Source: Verrucomicrobiales bacterium
GTDB lineage: Bacteria; Verrucomicrobiota; Verrucomicrobiia; Verrucomicrobiales; DEV007
Reading direction: 5' to 3'
DNA: 50,493 nucleotides
Assembly (NCBI GenBank): GCA_029213025.1
Contig: JARGOZ010000033.1
Location: forward strand, 1-50,493
Part shown: positions 25,224-35,000 of the stretch, in pieces
Numbering within the stretch: the stretch's first letter is position 1
How the letters are laid out: every line of letters begins with the position of its first letter
Position numbers and translations under genes: made by a program
The notes under the pieces: model-generated
Database searches by the model: none
Told to the model about the DNA's origin: nothing
Seen by the model: only the letters and a program-made list of their open reading frames with translations

Positions 25224-25458
25224 GCCGGGTTTGGTTTTGGCTCAGGAATCCGGGAAACAGCGGCCGAACATCCTTTTCATCTGCACGGACGACCAGGCAC
25301 CATGGGCGCAGGGAGCCTCCGGCAACAAACAGGCCATAATTGCGAGATGTCAGGTTATTGAATTTAAATTTCCGCTGTTTTCCCGACAGAACTTCGATTT
25401 ACACGCCATAAAAACTGTTTACACGCCAAATAAAGTGCTTTTTATGTCGCGTAACTAG
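25141..25458 (+). pseudogene. Sulfatase, N-terminal fragment
   Basis: The first 65 residues are those of an exported arylsulfatase: a signal peptide (LALLTFILGMPGLVLAQES) then the family's opening strand RPNILFICTDDQAPWAQG, where the DD pair would be calcium ligands. After GASGNKQA (about 25338) the sequence no longer matches sulfatases and ends at 25456. The catalytic CxPSR motif is missing here but appears in another frame-broken piece at 27513. It is therefore the 5' part of an interrupted gene. A good Shine-Dalgarno-like GGAAACTGAGA precedes the ATG. Confidence 0.85.
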
Positions 25459-25463
25459 TTTTT

Positions 25464-26840
25464 GTGTCCGATATTTGTTTCGTGCCAAAAAAGATCCCGG
25501 AAGAAGAGTTCACCTCTATTGCCAGCGTGATCGCTGAGTTTCCCGAGGGTGTCGCCATAAGTGCCATCCGGGAACGCATCGCTCTCGATCTATCGCTGCG
25601 GACTCTTCAGCGTCGCCTCGAACGATTGGAGGACGCAGGAAACATCACCAGCTCTGGCACGGGCAAAGGAACGAGATACTTTCCGATGATTCCGACTGTC
25701 GAGAACCAGGAGTTGCTTGACGGTGTGATCCCGCTGTCAGCACGGGCGCGGGAAATCCGGTCCCATGTTCTCGGACCGATTGGCTCCCGTACACCGGTGG
25801 GTTACGATCCGGATTTTCTGCGATCATATGTGCCAAACCAGACGGCTTACCTTTCAAACACGTTTCGACAGGATTTGGCGCGGGTTGGTCAGGTCGGTGT
25901 TAGTGGACTGCCAGCGGGAACCTATATTCGCCAGGTACTGCACCGCTTGCTCATTGATCTTTCGTGGAATTCAAGCCGCCTTGAAGGTAATACCTATTCA
26001 TTGCTGGAAACCGAGCGGCTCATCCATCTCGGCGAAGGGGCGGAAGGCAAGGACATGAAGGAGACTCAGATGATCCTGAACCACAAAGGTGCAATCGAGA
26101 TGCTGGCCGAACAGGCTGAGGAAATCGGCTTTAATCGCTACACGATTTGCAATCTCCATGCGCTGCTGTCTGACAACCTGCTCGCCGATCCAGGGGCCTG
26201 TGGTCGACTGCGGGATCGCGAAGTCGGTATTGGTGGTTCGGTGTTCCATCCGCTGGCGGTTCCTCAGCAGATCGAGCAGCGGTTCATCGAAGTTCTGGAG
26301 AAAGCCGATGCGATTGAGGATCCGTTCGAACAGGCATTTTTCGCGATGGTTCATTTGCCCTACCTGCAACCGTTTGAGGATGTCAATAAACGGGTATCAC
26401 GTCTGGCAGCGAATATCCCTCTGGTGCGCCATAACCTCTGTCCGCTTTCCTTTATTGATGTGCCGCCTGAGGAATATATACATGGGTTAATGGGGATCTA
26501 TGAACTGAAGCAGGTCGACTACTTCCGGGATGTCTTTGTGTGGGCCTACCAGCGATCCGCGGCTCGATATTCGGCGGTCCTCCAATCGCCGGGCGATCCC
26601 GATCCATTCCAGGTTCGGTATCGCTCTGAGATCAAGGAGATGGTTGCCGCGATTGTGAAAGATGGGCTGGATAAAAGAGGCGCGACTGAACGGATTGCCC
26701 TGGTCGCCAGGGCTGAAATCGAAGAAGCGAAGTTCATCGAAGTGGTGGAGACCGAACTACTGAGCCTGCACGAAGGCAGCATTGCCCGCTTTCGTTTGCG
26801 ACCATCCGAGTTTACAGATTGGAAAACGAACTGGAAGTAA
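25464..26840 (+). CDS. Fic-family protein (class II, probable AMP-transferase-like)
   Basis: A 458-aa protein starting at GTG. Residues 1-75 form a winged helix (FPEGVAISAIRERIALDLSL), suggesting DNA binding. The Fic domain has the inhibitory helix motif SSRLEGN (170-176), where Glu174 would block the site, and the core motif LQPFEDVNKR (301-310). The usual first histidine of HPFxDxN is Gln302 here; as I recall this Gln form is common in this large Fic subgroup, so it is not necessarily a mutation. Canonical Fic enzymes transfer AMP to protein hydroxyls; without His the chemistry is uncertain. It lies inside the broken sulfatase gene, followed after 3 bp by an AlbA/RecG-like remnant. Confidence 0.85.
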   Translation: MSDICFVPKKIPEEEFTSIASVIAEFPEGVAISAIRERIALDLSLRTLQRRLERLEDAGNITSSGTGKGTRYFPMIPTVENQELLDGVIPLSARAREIRSHVLGPIGSRTPVGYDPDFLRSYVPNQTAYLSNTFRQDLARVGQVGVSGLPAGTYIRQVLHRLLIDLSWNSSRLEGNTYSLLETERLIHLGEGAEGKDMKETQMILNHKGAIEMLAEQAEEIGFNRYTICNLHALLSDNLLADPGACGRLRDREVGIGGSVFHPLAVPQQIEQRFIEVLEKADAIEDPFEQAFFAMVHLPYLQPFEDVNKRVSRLAANIPLVRHNLCPLSFIDVPPEEYIHGLMGIYELKQVDYFRDVFVWAYQRSAARYSAVLQSPGDPDPFQVRYRSEIKEMVAAIVKDGLDKRGATERIALVARAEIEEAKFIEVVETELLSLHEGSIARFRLRPSEFTDWKTNWK

Positions 26841-27345
26841 TCATGCCAAACCCCGGAGAACATAAGACCCGTCCAGGACCGAATCCTCGAATCACTGGAA
26901 CAGATGATCGCAGCTCGGCTATCAACCAACGAAGGGGCGATTACGCGATCTTGGGTTTATCGAGCAAAAAGGCAAAGGGGCAGGAACCTATTATATCAAA
27001 GGCGAGAACTTTCCGCCGGAGGTGGACGATGAACATGGTACTTTAAAGGCCGACCATGGTACTTTGGAAACTGACCATGGTACCTTGGAAGGCGAGCATG
27101 GTACCATGGAGGACGAGCATATGCCTTTATCTTCTGCCATTGCCGAGGAAATAGAAAGTCTTGGGAAGCGGCCTGGGGATAAAATTCGGCCTGTAAAAAT
27201 TAAATTGGGCAGGATTCGTGCATTTTCTGCACAAGAACTTACCGATGTCCTCGGTCGAAAAGACGCAATTCGTGTACGGCAATCCGGACATCTTTCACGC
27301 GGATTGCCCGGACCCCACCAACGATCCCCTATTCGCGGTAAATAA
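26841..27345 (+). pseudogene. AlbA/RecG-like ATP-binding protein, C-terminal remnant
   Basis: Pieces of one protein are spread over at least two frames. After an early fragment (QDRILESLEQ, ARLSTNEGAITRSW), another frame reads FIEQKGKGAGTYYIKGENF and then the acidic repeats DEHGTL/DHGTLE, and closes with IRAFSAQELTDVLGRKD. This is the typical end of AlbA_2/HATPase_c_4 (RecG-like) proteins, where a winged helix follows repeats. The catalytic N-terminal region is absent and the end is replaced by the direct repeat, so the gene is dead. These proteins often travel in mobile or defence islets. Confidence 0.7.
27028..27120 (+). repeat. 21-bp tandem coding repeat (HGTL units)
   Basis: Four units with the core CATGGTAC recur every 21 bp (27034-27104), each coding for a seven-residue D/E-H-G-T-L/M-x-x motif; a fifth, degenerate unit follows (GAGCATATGCC). 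The unit is a known style of linker in AlbA/RecG-like proteins. Conservation in this otherwise decayed gene suggests a recent origin or recent loss of function. Confidence 0.85.
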
Positions 27346-27490
27346 TCTCACCCCACCATGTCGTGATTTTCGCTCACTGGACGATACTCGGGTGAACCTC
27401 ACTGGAAATGCTGAAGAAAATGAAATCGAATCATATCACCGACCGAATTGGCGGGGCAAAGCTTGCGCTGCTGGCTTTCGTCCTGGGGAT
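27313..27490 (+). repeat. Direct repeat, copy 2 (sulfatase promoter and 5' end)
   Basis: Second copy of the 25039-25223 sequence. It begins inside the AlbA/RecG-like remnant and ends at CTGGGGAT, where it is joined directly to sequence for the sulfatase catalytic region. Compared with copy 1, about 60 codons around the signal-peptide end and first strand are missing at that join. Confidence 0.9.
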
Positions 27491-27884
27491 ACGTTTGTGA
27501 CGACGCCGGTCTGCTCGCCGTCTCGCGCCGCGACGCTAACCGGGATGTATGGTCACGAAGCTGGCGTGCGCAACTGGGTGCAATTCGGGGCACGGGCAAA
27601 AGGACAGGGAATCGATCCTGATTCGGTGACCACTTCGGAGCTGCTCAAGCAGGCGGGTTACTCAACCTCGCTGATCGGCAAGTGGCACCTCGGGGAGGAG
27701 AGGAGCACCATCCGAAACTTCATGGTTTCATGGGCCATATCCAGGGGGGATTTGCGCTGGATTTGCAGACATCGTTGTTCACGAAGAAATGCCCGGCCAG
27801 ATGAGGATTCACGTCGAAAAGTATGACTTTTTTGAAAAGTGGCGCAACTTCGGTGTAACCGTTTCCAATGTCCGCTTCTGAAGA
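27413..27884 (+). pseudogene. Sulfatase, internally deleted and frameshifted remnant
   Basis: A new N-terminus (MLKKMKSNHITDRIGG, from ATG 27413) runs only to FVLG. A deletion then joins it, out of frame, to FVTTPVCSPSRAATLTGMYG, the type-I sulfatase active-site motif C-x-P-S-R whose Cys becomes formylglycine. The frame continues through KQAGYSTSLIGKWHLGEE, then shifts again: HHPKLHGFMGHIQGG lies in a different frame. Past that, a third frame ends with EMPGQMRIHVEKYDFFEKWR and a stop at 27880-27882, possibly the tail of another gene. No functional product is possible. Confidence 0.75.
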
Positions 27885-28605
27885 TTCTCCGTCCAGTGAA
27901 ACTACGTTGCTCAAAAAAGCATTTTTCTTCACAGGGCTGGCCTGTTGTTCTCAGTTCCTGGTGGTTGGGGCGATCGGAGTGATCCGAGGGTACTCGGTTC
28001 AGAGTTGGGCCCCGCATTGGGTCATGCTTATCGGTATCCTGCTTATGATACCATTTTCCCGGAAAAATAACCTGGTGTCTTACTTCACGTCGGGCTTGCT
28101 TATATTGACCTCGCTGGTTTCGATATTTCAGGGGCAACATGAAACGAAAGGGGACGAATGGTATGATTCCGGACAATACAAGGATGCGATTACTGAATAC
28201 CGTAAGGAAATTGATACCTGGTATCTACGGCTTCGATTTAACCACAATGAAGATCAGAGTTTGTTTGGCCTTGCGCAATGCTATTCGCAATTGGGGCAGT
28301 TTGAAAAAGCTCGAGAAACCTATACCACCTTAGCTGCTATTTCTCAGGGTTATTACCGGGGTCGAGCCGAAAAGGAACTTTCCGTTCTTGATGCCAACCT
28401 GACGAAGGTGGACGAATATACCAGGCAAATCACCGAAGCATCTGATCATAGTCAAAAGGCGGCATTGTTGTTTGATTTGGCGCTGGTATATCGAAGGCTG
28501 AACTGTTCCGAAAAGGCGATTGAACAGTACGAGAGGATCCAGTTGTTGGAGGTTCGTGAAGTGCAAAAGCAGCAAGCGCAGAGGTTTGCCGAAAAAATCC
28601 GGTGA
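27868..28605 (+). CDS. Membrane-anchored TPR protein
   Basis: A 245-aa protein. The N-terminus has three predicted membrane helices (AFFFTGLACCSQFLVVGAIG, then WVMLIGILLMIPF and YFTSGLLILTSLVSIF). From about residue 90 TPR-like repeats follow (DEWYDSGQYKDAITEYRKEI, GLAQCYSQLGQFEKARETY, DLALVYRRLNCSEKAIEQYE). TPRs mediate protein contacts; the partner is unknown. The start overlaps the end of the sulfatase remnant by a few bases. Composition matches the core genome, so it probably predates the insertion at 25-27.8 kb. Confidence 0.75.
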   Translation: MSASEDSPSSETTLLKKAFFFTGLACCSQFLVVGAIGVIRGYSVQSWAPHWVMLIGILLMIPFSRKNNLVSYFTSGLLILTSLVSIFQGQHETKGDEWYDSGQYKDAITEYRKEIDTWYLRLRFNHNEDQSLFGLAQCYSQLGQFEKARETYTTLAAISQGYYRGRAEKELSVLDANLTKVDEYTRQITEASDHSQKAALLFDLALVYRRLNCSEKAIEQYERIQLLEVREVQKQQAQRFAEKIR

Positions 28606-29004
28606 TTGTCTTTATTGGTCCCCGCGAGGCTCCGCATTCATTCTCCCCGCCCTGATAGATCGCTGAAGAATTGGGTCAGGTGGTTATTCGCAAGAATTGA
28701 GAATTGGGTCAGGTGGTTATTCGTGACTTTTGAGGAATTCACTTTTCCTTCTCACCCAAACAACGCCTCGATCGGCTTGCCTCGATCCGTGATTGGCACA
28801 GGCGGTTTGCCCCCGGGCGCTGCGATGATTTAAACCGCCACCGGTGAGAACGCAGGAAAAGGTACCGCTCAGGTGACCGCGTCCGCCTCTTCCGCCGAAC
28901 TCGGGCGGACGACCGAAACAGGTGGTGATAGATCAATTCGTGCCGTTAGGCTGCCCCAAAGTACATTGAACCGGGACAGGCCGATGCAGTTCAATCATCA
29001 ATAA
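28606..29004. other. 399-bp region without a supported gene; contains a 33-bp repeat
   Basis: Short open frames exist on both strands but none has a family-like sequence. A 22-bp motif is repeated at 28669 and 28702. The GC-rich second half may contain remnants of a degraded gene, but I cannot name it. It lies between the TPR gene and the convergent GH88/GH105 gene and so should hold terminators for both; no clear one was seen. Confidence 0.5.
28669..28723 (+). repeat. Two direct copies of a 22-bp motif, 33-bp period
   Basis: AATTGGGTCAGGTGGTTATT followed by CG occurs at 28669-28690 and again, exactly, at 28702-28723, with CAAGAATTGAG between. A partial match (AAGAATT) precedes the first copy, giving a 33-bp unit. 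Such motifs could be ends of a small mobile repeat; no transposase is adjacent. Confidence 0.85.
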
Positions 29005-30498
29005 TCACGAAAGCGCCGCCGACAGCTGAGCCATCAATCCCATGCCCATCTGCGAGATGACGCGGTAATCGCTTTGCTGCAGGGCCTGCCCGCCCCGATT
29101 GCTCTGTGCGACGCCGGTCAGCAGGCCGTCTGGAGTGAGGTAGGATTTCAGGCCTGAGTAGGTTTTCTGCGAAATCTTTCTATACTTGTCGGGCAGCATT
29201 TTGTGGTTCACCGCTATGGCCAGCGCTGCTGCGATCCCGGCGGATCCGGACGTGTCGGCCGGCACGTCTTCGTGGAGAAAGCAGTTCCACAGTCCGCTCT
29301 CCTGCTGGTATCCGCTGACCCATTCCGCCAGTCGCTCGACTTCGGCCTCTAGGTCGGAAACATCCTGACCGGTTTTCAATTCGGCCAGAGTCCGAACCAG
29401 TCCCAGCGAATACCAGGCGACTCCCCGGGCCCAGTTTTTAAACGAACGGTGGTCGCCTTTGTGACGACGCAGCCAGCAATCGTCATCGTGGATCAACCGC
29501 TCGCGGCGCAGCCGGATCTGCGTCAAAGCCAGATTGATCAACGACTCGTCATTTCGCAGCGTGCCGATCACCATCATGGGGTAGCCGATGGTGTAACTTC
29601 CTTCGGCCGATGTGGTGCTGCCGTCTTTCACACAGCCCGCATCGTCCCGGCGGCTCATCCAGAATTTCACTGCTTGATCCAATACGGGGTGATCGGGATT
29701 TAACTTCGCTATAACCGCATTGGGCAGCGTTGATTCGATATCCGACACCACGCCGTCGTGTGGTTTGCTCTTCGGGTTTTCGTAGATCAGTTTCCGGTCC
29801 TTATCGAAAAAATATCCGAGGTGTTCCCGCAACGCTGAGTCGTAGCGGGGTTCACCGGTAGCTTTGGAAAGATCGAAAAGACCGTCGAGAACGCAGCCGT
29901 TCATCCAGCCGTAGGGTTGCAGACAAACGGGAGAGGCGACCCGCTTGTGGAATTCCGTGAGGGGATCAGCTTGTTTCGCAATGAGAAGGTGCGGCTTCAG
30001 AGCCGCAGAATCGCTTTCGTCAGTCTCTGTCGTAAAAAACCAGACAGGCAGTTTACCCTTTGTCATGACGAGGGTGATGCCTTCCGCCGCCACTTTCGCT
30101 GTTTGCCCGCGGTCAAGAATCAGCTCAAAAGGCTCGAGCACGGGAGTGAAACGAATATCAAAGACCCCGAGCTTTTCACCGGATTCGGCGAGCCGGATTT
30201 CAATCTCGTTTTCTTCGCGAATGTCGATGGCGATAGTAAGTCGGAAGCGCGTCTCATCAGCTGCGGGCAGATTCTGCCATTTCAACACGGGGTGGCTGTC
30301 GGCTCCGGGGGCCGGCACCGCGAACGCCTGCCACTCGAATGGAACCCGTTTGTCCTCCGGTAGAGGCAGGATTGATGGATTGGAAATTTGTGGGTGCCGG
30401 TAGGAAATGGATGGGACCTCTTCGGCCAGCCCGTCGCGAAATCCAGTTGTTCCAAGCAACAGCGCACTGCTACCGGTGATAAATTTTCTCCTCTGCAT
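29005..30498 (-). CDS. GH88/GH105-family glycoside hydrolase, Tat-exported
   Basis: A 497-aa protein. The N-terminus has a twin-arginine motif (MQRRKFITGSSALLLG). Residues 30-170 are a beta-rich leader of unknown fold; from about 190 on is the alpha/alpha-barrel of unsaturated glucuronyl/rhamnogalacturonyl hydrolases: YGWMNGCVLDGLFDLSKATG, GVVSDIESTLPNAVIAKLN, NWARGVAWYSLGLVRTL and DTSGSAGIAAALAIAVNH. The family removes unsaturated uronic acids from oligosaccharides produced by polysaccharide lyases. This fits a polysaccharide-degrading PVC lifestyle with the adjacent SGNH esterase, which is divergent with a 116-bp shared upstream region. Confidence 0.87.
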   Translation of the reverse strand: MQRRKFITGSSALLLGTTGFRDGLAEEVPSISYRHPQISNPSILPLPEDKRVPFEWQAFAVPAPGADSHPVLKWQNLPAADETRFRLTIAIDIREENEIEIRLAESGEKLGVFDIRFTPVLEPFELILDRGQTAKVAAEGITLVMTKGKLPVWFFTTETDESDSAALKPHLLIAKQADPLTEFHKRVASPVCLQPYGWMNGCVLDGLFDLSKATGEPRYDSALREHLGYFFDKDRKLIYENPKSKPHDGVVSDIESTLPNAVIAKLNPDHPVLDQAVKFWMSRRDDAGCVKDGSTTSAEGSYTIGYPMMVIGTLRNDESLINLALTQIRLRRERLIHDDDCWLRRHKGDHRSFKNWARGVAWYSLGLVRTLAELKTGQDVSDLEAEVERLAEWVSGYQQESGLWNCFLHEDVPADTSGSAGIAAALAIAVNHKMLPDKYRKISQKTYSGLKSYLTPDGLLTGVAQSNRGGQALQQSDYRVISQMGMGLMAQLSAALS

Positions 30499-30614
30499 TA
30501 TAGTCTGAGGAAGACTAAAGAGAACCGCATCAGGGGCAAGTTGAATCGGAAAACAGGAACGTGTCCCGCAAATCCCCTTCCGTAAACCGGTAACCCATCT
30601 ACAATATCCCGAAA

Positions 30615-31898
30615 ATGAAACATCTTATCATTACCCTGCCTTTTGTCGCTCTGCTGTTCGATTCCGCGCTCGCCGATGACAAACCATTGTGGGACCTCGC
30701 GGTCAATGAAATTCCGGCGGAATTGACATCCGGAGCAATCAACAAGTCCGACGGCAAAGTTATCCTCAAAGACGGAGCTGCTTTTGCTGTTCCGGCGGAG
30801 GCATTTCCCGATCAGAAAAATTTCACGGTTCAGGTCACTTTTGAAATTTCCGAACTCGTCGAAAAATCGCTGCTTACGGTCATGAGTAAGCAGAGCGGCA
30901 GTGAGTCGGGCGACGGCTTCACCATCGATACGAATTACCGGGAGAATCCCTACTACGCTCGCCGGATCGCCACCTACGTGAACAATATCTACATGAAAGC
31001 CTCCGGTATCGGGGGGCAGCGGGGGCCGGAAATCAACACCTCTTATACATTTACCATCGCGGTACGCGATGGCTACGCCACGTTTTACCTCGATGGCAGA
31101 CCTATCAAGCAATGCTACATGGAAATGATCCCGAACGACAAGCCCATGTGGATCGGCCGGAATCTGAAAGAGACGGACGAACCAATGCCCGCCGTAATAA
31201 ACAGCGTCAAAGTCTACGGATCGTCATTCAAGTATGTTTCGCCTAAAGAAAGCCAGACCGACAATCCGCGCGGCGCGGTGGCGGGCAAAGGTTGGGCTCT
31301 GGATGTACCGAAAATCGAAAATCCCGACTGGCCCAAAGTGCTGATATATGGGGACTCCATCTCAATGGGCTATCGGCGGTCCTTTATACCGGAAATGTTG
31401 AAAGAAAATGTCTATGTTTTTCATTGTGTCCACTTCGTCGGCGGCGAGGTGCCCAAAGCGGCACTGACGGAAATGGCCAGTCACTACAAGTTCGATGCGA
31501 TCATATTTAACAACGGCCTGCACTCCCTGCACTGGACTGCTGCAGCCGTTCCGGACCAGGTAGTTCACGACAGGATGCGCAACCTTGCACAATGCTTCAA
31601 AAACGGGGCACCACAAGCGAAGATCTACTATCTGATGACGACGCCGCATACTGCTCCGCGACCGGCAAACAACCAGCCGGTATCCGCCCTCGGAGAAAAG
31701 AATGATGCAGTTGTCCGGCTGAATACAATTTCGGAAAAAGTCATGCAGGAGGAAGGCATCGAAATCATCGATGCCTATGACCTGCTTGCCGGGAAACTGG
31801 AGCTTGCCAGTGGCGACGGTTACCACTGGAAAACTCCCGCCTACGAAATGATTACCAGTGAAATCTCAAAAAGGATTTTGCCTGCGCTGAAGAAGTAA
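30615..31898 (+). CDS. SGNH/GDSL-family hydrolase with LamG-like N-terminus
   Basis: A 427-aa exported protein (signal MKHLIITLPFVALLFDSALA). Residues 25-205 resemble a concanavalin/LamG carbohydrate-binding fold (FTVQVTFEISELVEK, SYTFTIAVRDGYATFYLDGR). The C-terminal half is SGNH: block I VLIYGDSISMGY (Ser nucleophile), block III-like IIFNNGLHSLHW (Asn), and block V DGYHWKTPAYEM (Asp-x-x-His). Such enzymes deacetylate polysaccharides or cleave esters. Divergent from the GH88/GH105 gene. Ends 134 bp before the convergent smc gene; that gap holds GC-rich and TTCGAATTCGAA palindromes. Confidence 0.85.
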   Translation: MKHLIITLPFVALLFDSALADDKPLWDLAVNEIPAELTSGAINKSDGKVILKDGAAFAVPAEAFPDQKNFTVQVTFEISELVEKSLLTVMSKQSGSESGDGFTIDTNYRENPYYARRIATYVNNIYMKASGIGGQRGPEINTSYTFTIAVRDGYATFYLDGRPIKQCYMEMIPNDKPMWIGRNLKETDEPMPAVINSVKVYGSSFKYVSPKESQTDNPRGAVAGKGWALDVPKIENPDWPKVLIYGDSISMGYRRSFIPEMLKENVYVFHCVHFVGGEVPKAALTEMASHYKFDAIIFNNGLHSLHWTAAAVPDQVVHDRMRNLAQCFKNGAPQAKIYYLMTTPHTAPRPANNQPVSALGEKNDAVVRLNTISEKVMQEEGIEIIDAYDLLAGKLELASGDGYHWKTPAYEMITSEISKRILPALKK

Positions 31899-32032
31899 TC
31901 TTTCCGGGATCAGCCGGGATTGAATCGCGCCTTCAGTAGCTACCTCTATATTCGAATTCGAATCCCGGGGCGCGGCCCCATGCGGAATTGTCACCTGGAA
32001 CTTCCGGGTGATATACGGCCGGAGTAGCCGAC

Positions 32033-35000
32033 CTATCCCCCGACCGGCGCGGCTTTCAGACCAATTGCTTCGTCGGCTTTGGAGAATTTCACTCCCACGG
32101 TTTTTGATACTCCAAATTCCTCCATGGAAACTCCATACATCACATCGGCGCGGGACATGGTCCGTTTACTGTGGGTCACGATCACAAACTGACTGTTGCC
32201 AATGAAGCGGTCCAATACCCGGATGAAGCGCGAAATGTTCGCTTCGTCCAACGGTGCATCCAGCTCATCCAAGACACAGAACGGCGAGGGCTTGACCATA
32301 AAGATGGCGAACAGCAGAGCCACCGCAGTCATGGAACGCTCCCCACCGGAAAGCAGACTGATGCTTTGCAGCTTTTTGCCGGGAGGTTTGGCGATCACTT
32401 CGATACCGGCTTCGAGCGGATCTTCATCATCCAGCAAAACGAGATCCGATTTGGCTTTTTCCCCAAACAGTTCCTTGAACATCTCGCGGAAATTGATCCG
32501 GACCTGGGCAAAGGTATCGGAAAACATTTTCCGGGTATCACGGTTGATGCGGGCGACGAGCTTGAGAAGTTCCTCCTTGGCGTTTTCGAGATCGGTCAGC
32601 TCACGGAGGTTGAAGTTGTAACGTTCTTCCAGTTCTTCATACTCGGCAATCGCATCCAAATTCACCGGACCCATCGCATCGAGTTTGGAACGAAGACCGC
32701 TGACGACTTCTTCTACAAACGGCCAGTCCGGCTCGGAGGGGTCGGTAAATTCCGTTTCCCCGTCGGCGATTTCCTCTATAATTTCTTCACCGGCTTCGGA
32801 GGTCAGGGCATTGACGGACACCGCCATATCCTCATCGCCGTTGTCAGCGGGAGTATCTGCTTCGGCCAGCATTGTTTCTGCAGCCGGTTGATCGATCGGC
32901 AGGCCTTTGGCCTTCTTCTGCTGATTGATCACGGTGAGAAGTTGATGGCTGTCCGGTTCGAAAAATTCAAGTTCGGCTTGATACCTTTCCCGGATATTAT
33001 TTTCCAGGTTTTCAACATGGATTTCATACTGGGAAACCTGTAATTCCTCTTTGTTCCGTCGTTCGGCGATTTCCTGCACCAATTTCCGCTTTTCGGTCAG
33101 CTCCGCTTCGCTTTTCTCGATGCGTGAGAGATAGGTGCTTCTCTCTTCAACGAGCCGTTTCTGCATCTCGACTTTTTCCGCCTTTTCCGCTTCCCGCTCC
33201 TCGATTGTCTTCTGTAGCGCAGCGGTTTCCTCCGCCCCCTTTTTGATCCGTCCTTTGTAGTCCTCGGTTTCTTCCCGGCGGCGAACGATGAGATCCTCCA
33301 GCTCTTTGAGCCGGTTAGACATTGGGATCTGCTGGTTTTGTAAATTTTCCTGAGACCCTTTTTCCACGGCGAGACTGGTCCTCGCTTCGGTTACGAGTTT
33401 GTTCAGTTCCTCCTCGCGTTCCCGGGCTTCCTCCAATAGAGAAATGGCCCGGTCGATATTCTGATCGATACTGGAGATTCGCGAATTACTCAAGTCGAGC
33501 TGTTCCCGCCCGGAAAGCATACTGGATTCGAGAGTCACACCTCGATCTTCGATCTGCTTCTGCTCCCATTTGATACTGTCGATTTTGTTATGAAAAATCG
33601 TGAGATCTTTTTCGACCACACTGAGATCCCCGGCAAGCGTAGATACCGCAACCCGCTTATCCTGGAGTTTCGCCCTCGCATTTTCGAGAGCCGACTCCAA
33701 CTGTGATACCCGGTTATTTAATTCATCACGTCTTTGCTGCATTTTCTCTACTTCGCTATGTAGAGAAACCGTGACTTTAGAGAGGTTACGAATTTCGGTC
33801 TGTCTCTTCAGGAAAGACCCGGAATCGTCGCCGGAAGCACCACCGTGGATGACACCCTCTTTTGATATATATTCACCGTTCAGAGTGGCGACCGCCTTCT
33901 TCGGCATCTTCTGTCGCAGCTCCATAGCGATCCGGAGGTTATCCGCGATCAAAACATCGCCGAGAAGCTGCTCCATGAGAGTTTCCACCTCTTTCTCCGG
34001 CGTGACCGCATCGATCGCCCAGCAAATCGCCTCTTTGGGTGCCAGACCGCGCTTGCTGCCGTTGGTTTTGACTAGGTGGTCGGCCGCTATTAAAGAGGCC
34101 TTACCCAGCATGTCTCTTTTCAGAGCATCGATGACTTTCTCCGCCACTTCCATGCCGTGAACGACCACCGTCTGGAGCTGATTCCCCAGAGCTGCCTCAA
34201 TTGCACTGGCGAAGCGATCATCGGTATCGATATAGGAATAGAGCGGTTTCCTGATCGCTCCGTCTTTGATTCCCGGATCCTGAATCCGGCCCTTCAACAC
34301 AGCCTGGGTTCCCTTAGCAAAGCCCTCCCCTTCCTCGACGAGTTGTTCCAGGACATCGAGTCGGCTGACCTTCTCCGCGTTGAGTTTGTGAAGATTGGAC
34401 AGATCTTCAAGCCTCTCCATCGCCGCGCTTTTCGCCTGACGATAGCGCTGCTCCATTCCGTTGAGTTCCTCTTCGTGAAAAAGAATTGATTCATCGTGCT
34501 CACCGATTCGGCGCTTCAACTCGTCAGCGTCGTTTTGGCGGTGGTCGAGTTCCCGCTGCAGCTTGCCGAGTTCATCGGTCAATTCGAGAAGGCGTGATTT
34601 GTCGGTATCAAACTGCATGGAGTTTGATGCCAACTGGGCCGTGAGTGTAGCGATAGTGGTTTTCAGAGAACTCCGCTCGATTTCCGATTCCCGGATTTCG
34701 GCAGCCAGCTTTTCCCGGTTTCCCCGGGCCTGCAGGGTCTCGGCCTCGTATTTGTGGAGAATTTCCTCCTGCTCGGTGATCCGGGTCGCCACGTGAATCA
34801 GCGTCTCATTGGTAGTCTGCAGTTCCTCACGCTGCAGACTCATTTTTGAAGAGGTGACTTCGATATCCTCCTCGTTCTTTTTGATGAGTATGCTCTGTTC
34901 GTGAGCTCTTTCCCCGTTGAATTCGATCCGGTTTTTTGCGGTATCGACTTCGTTATCGATGTGCGCAATCTGCCCCTGCAGCTCACTGAGGCGACTCTCC

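Noticed and set aside
28606..28936. Short frames that could be a REP-associated transposase
   Set aside because: No HUH or Tyr motif is visible and the frames are arginine-rich shadows of GC-rich DNA.
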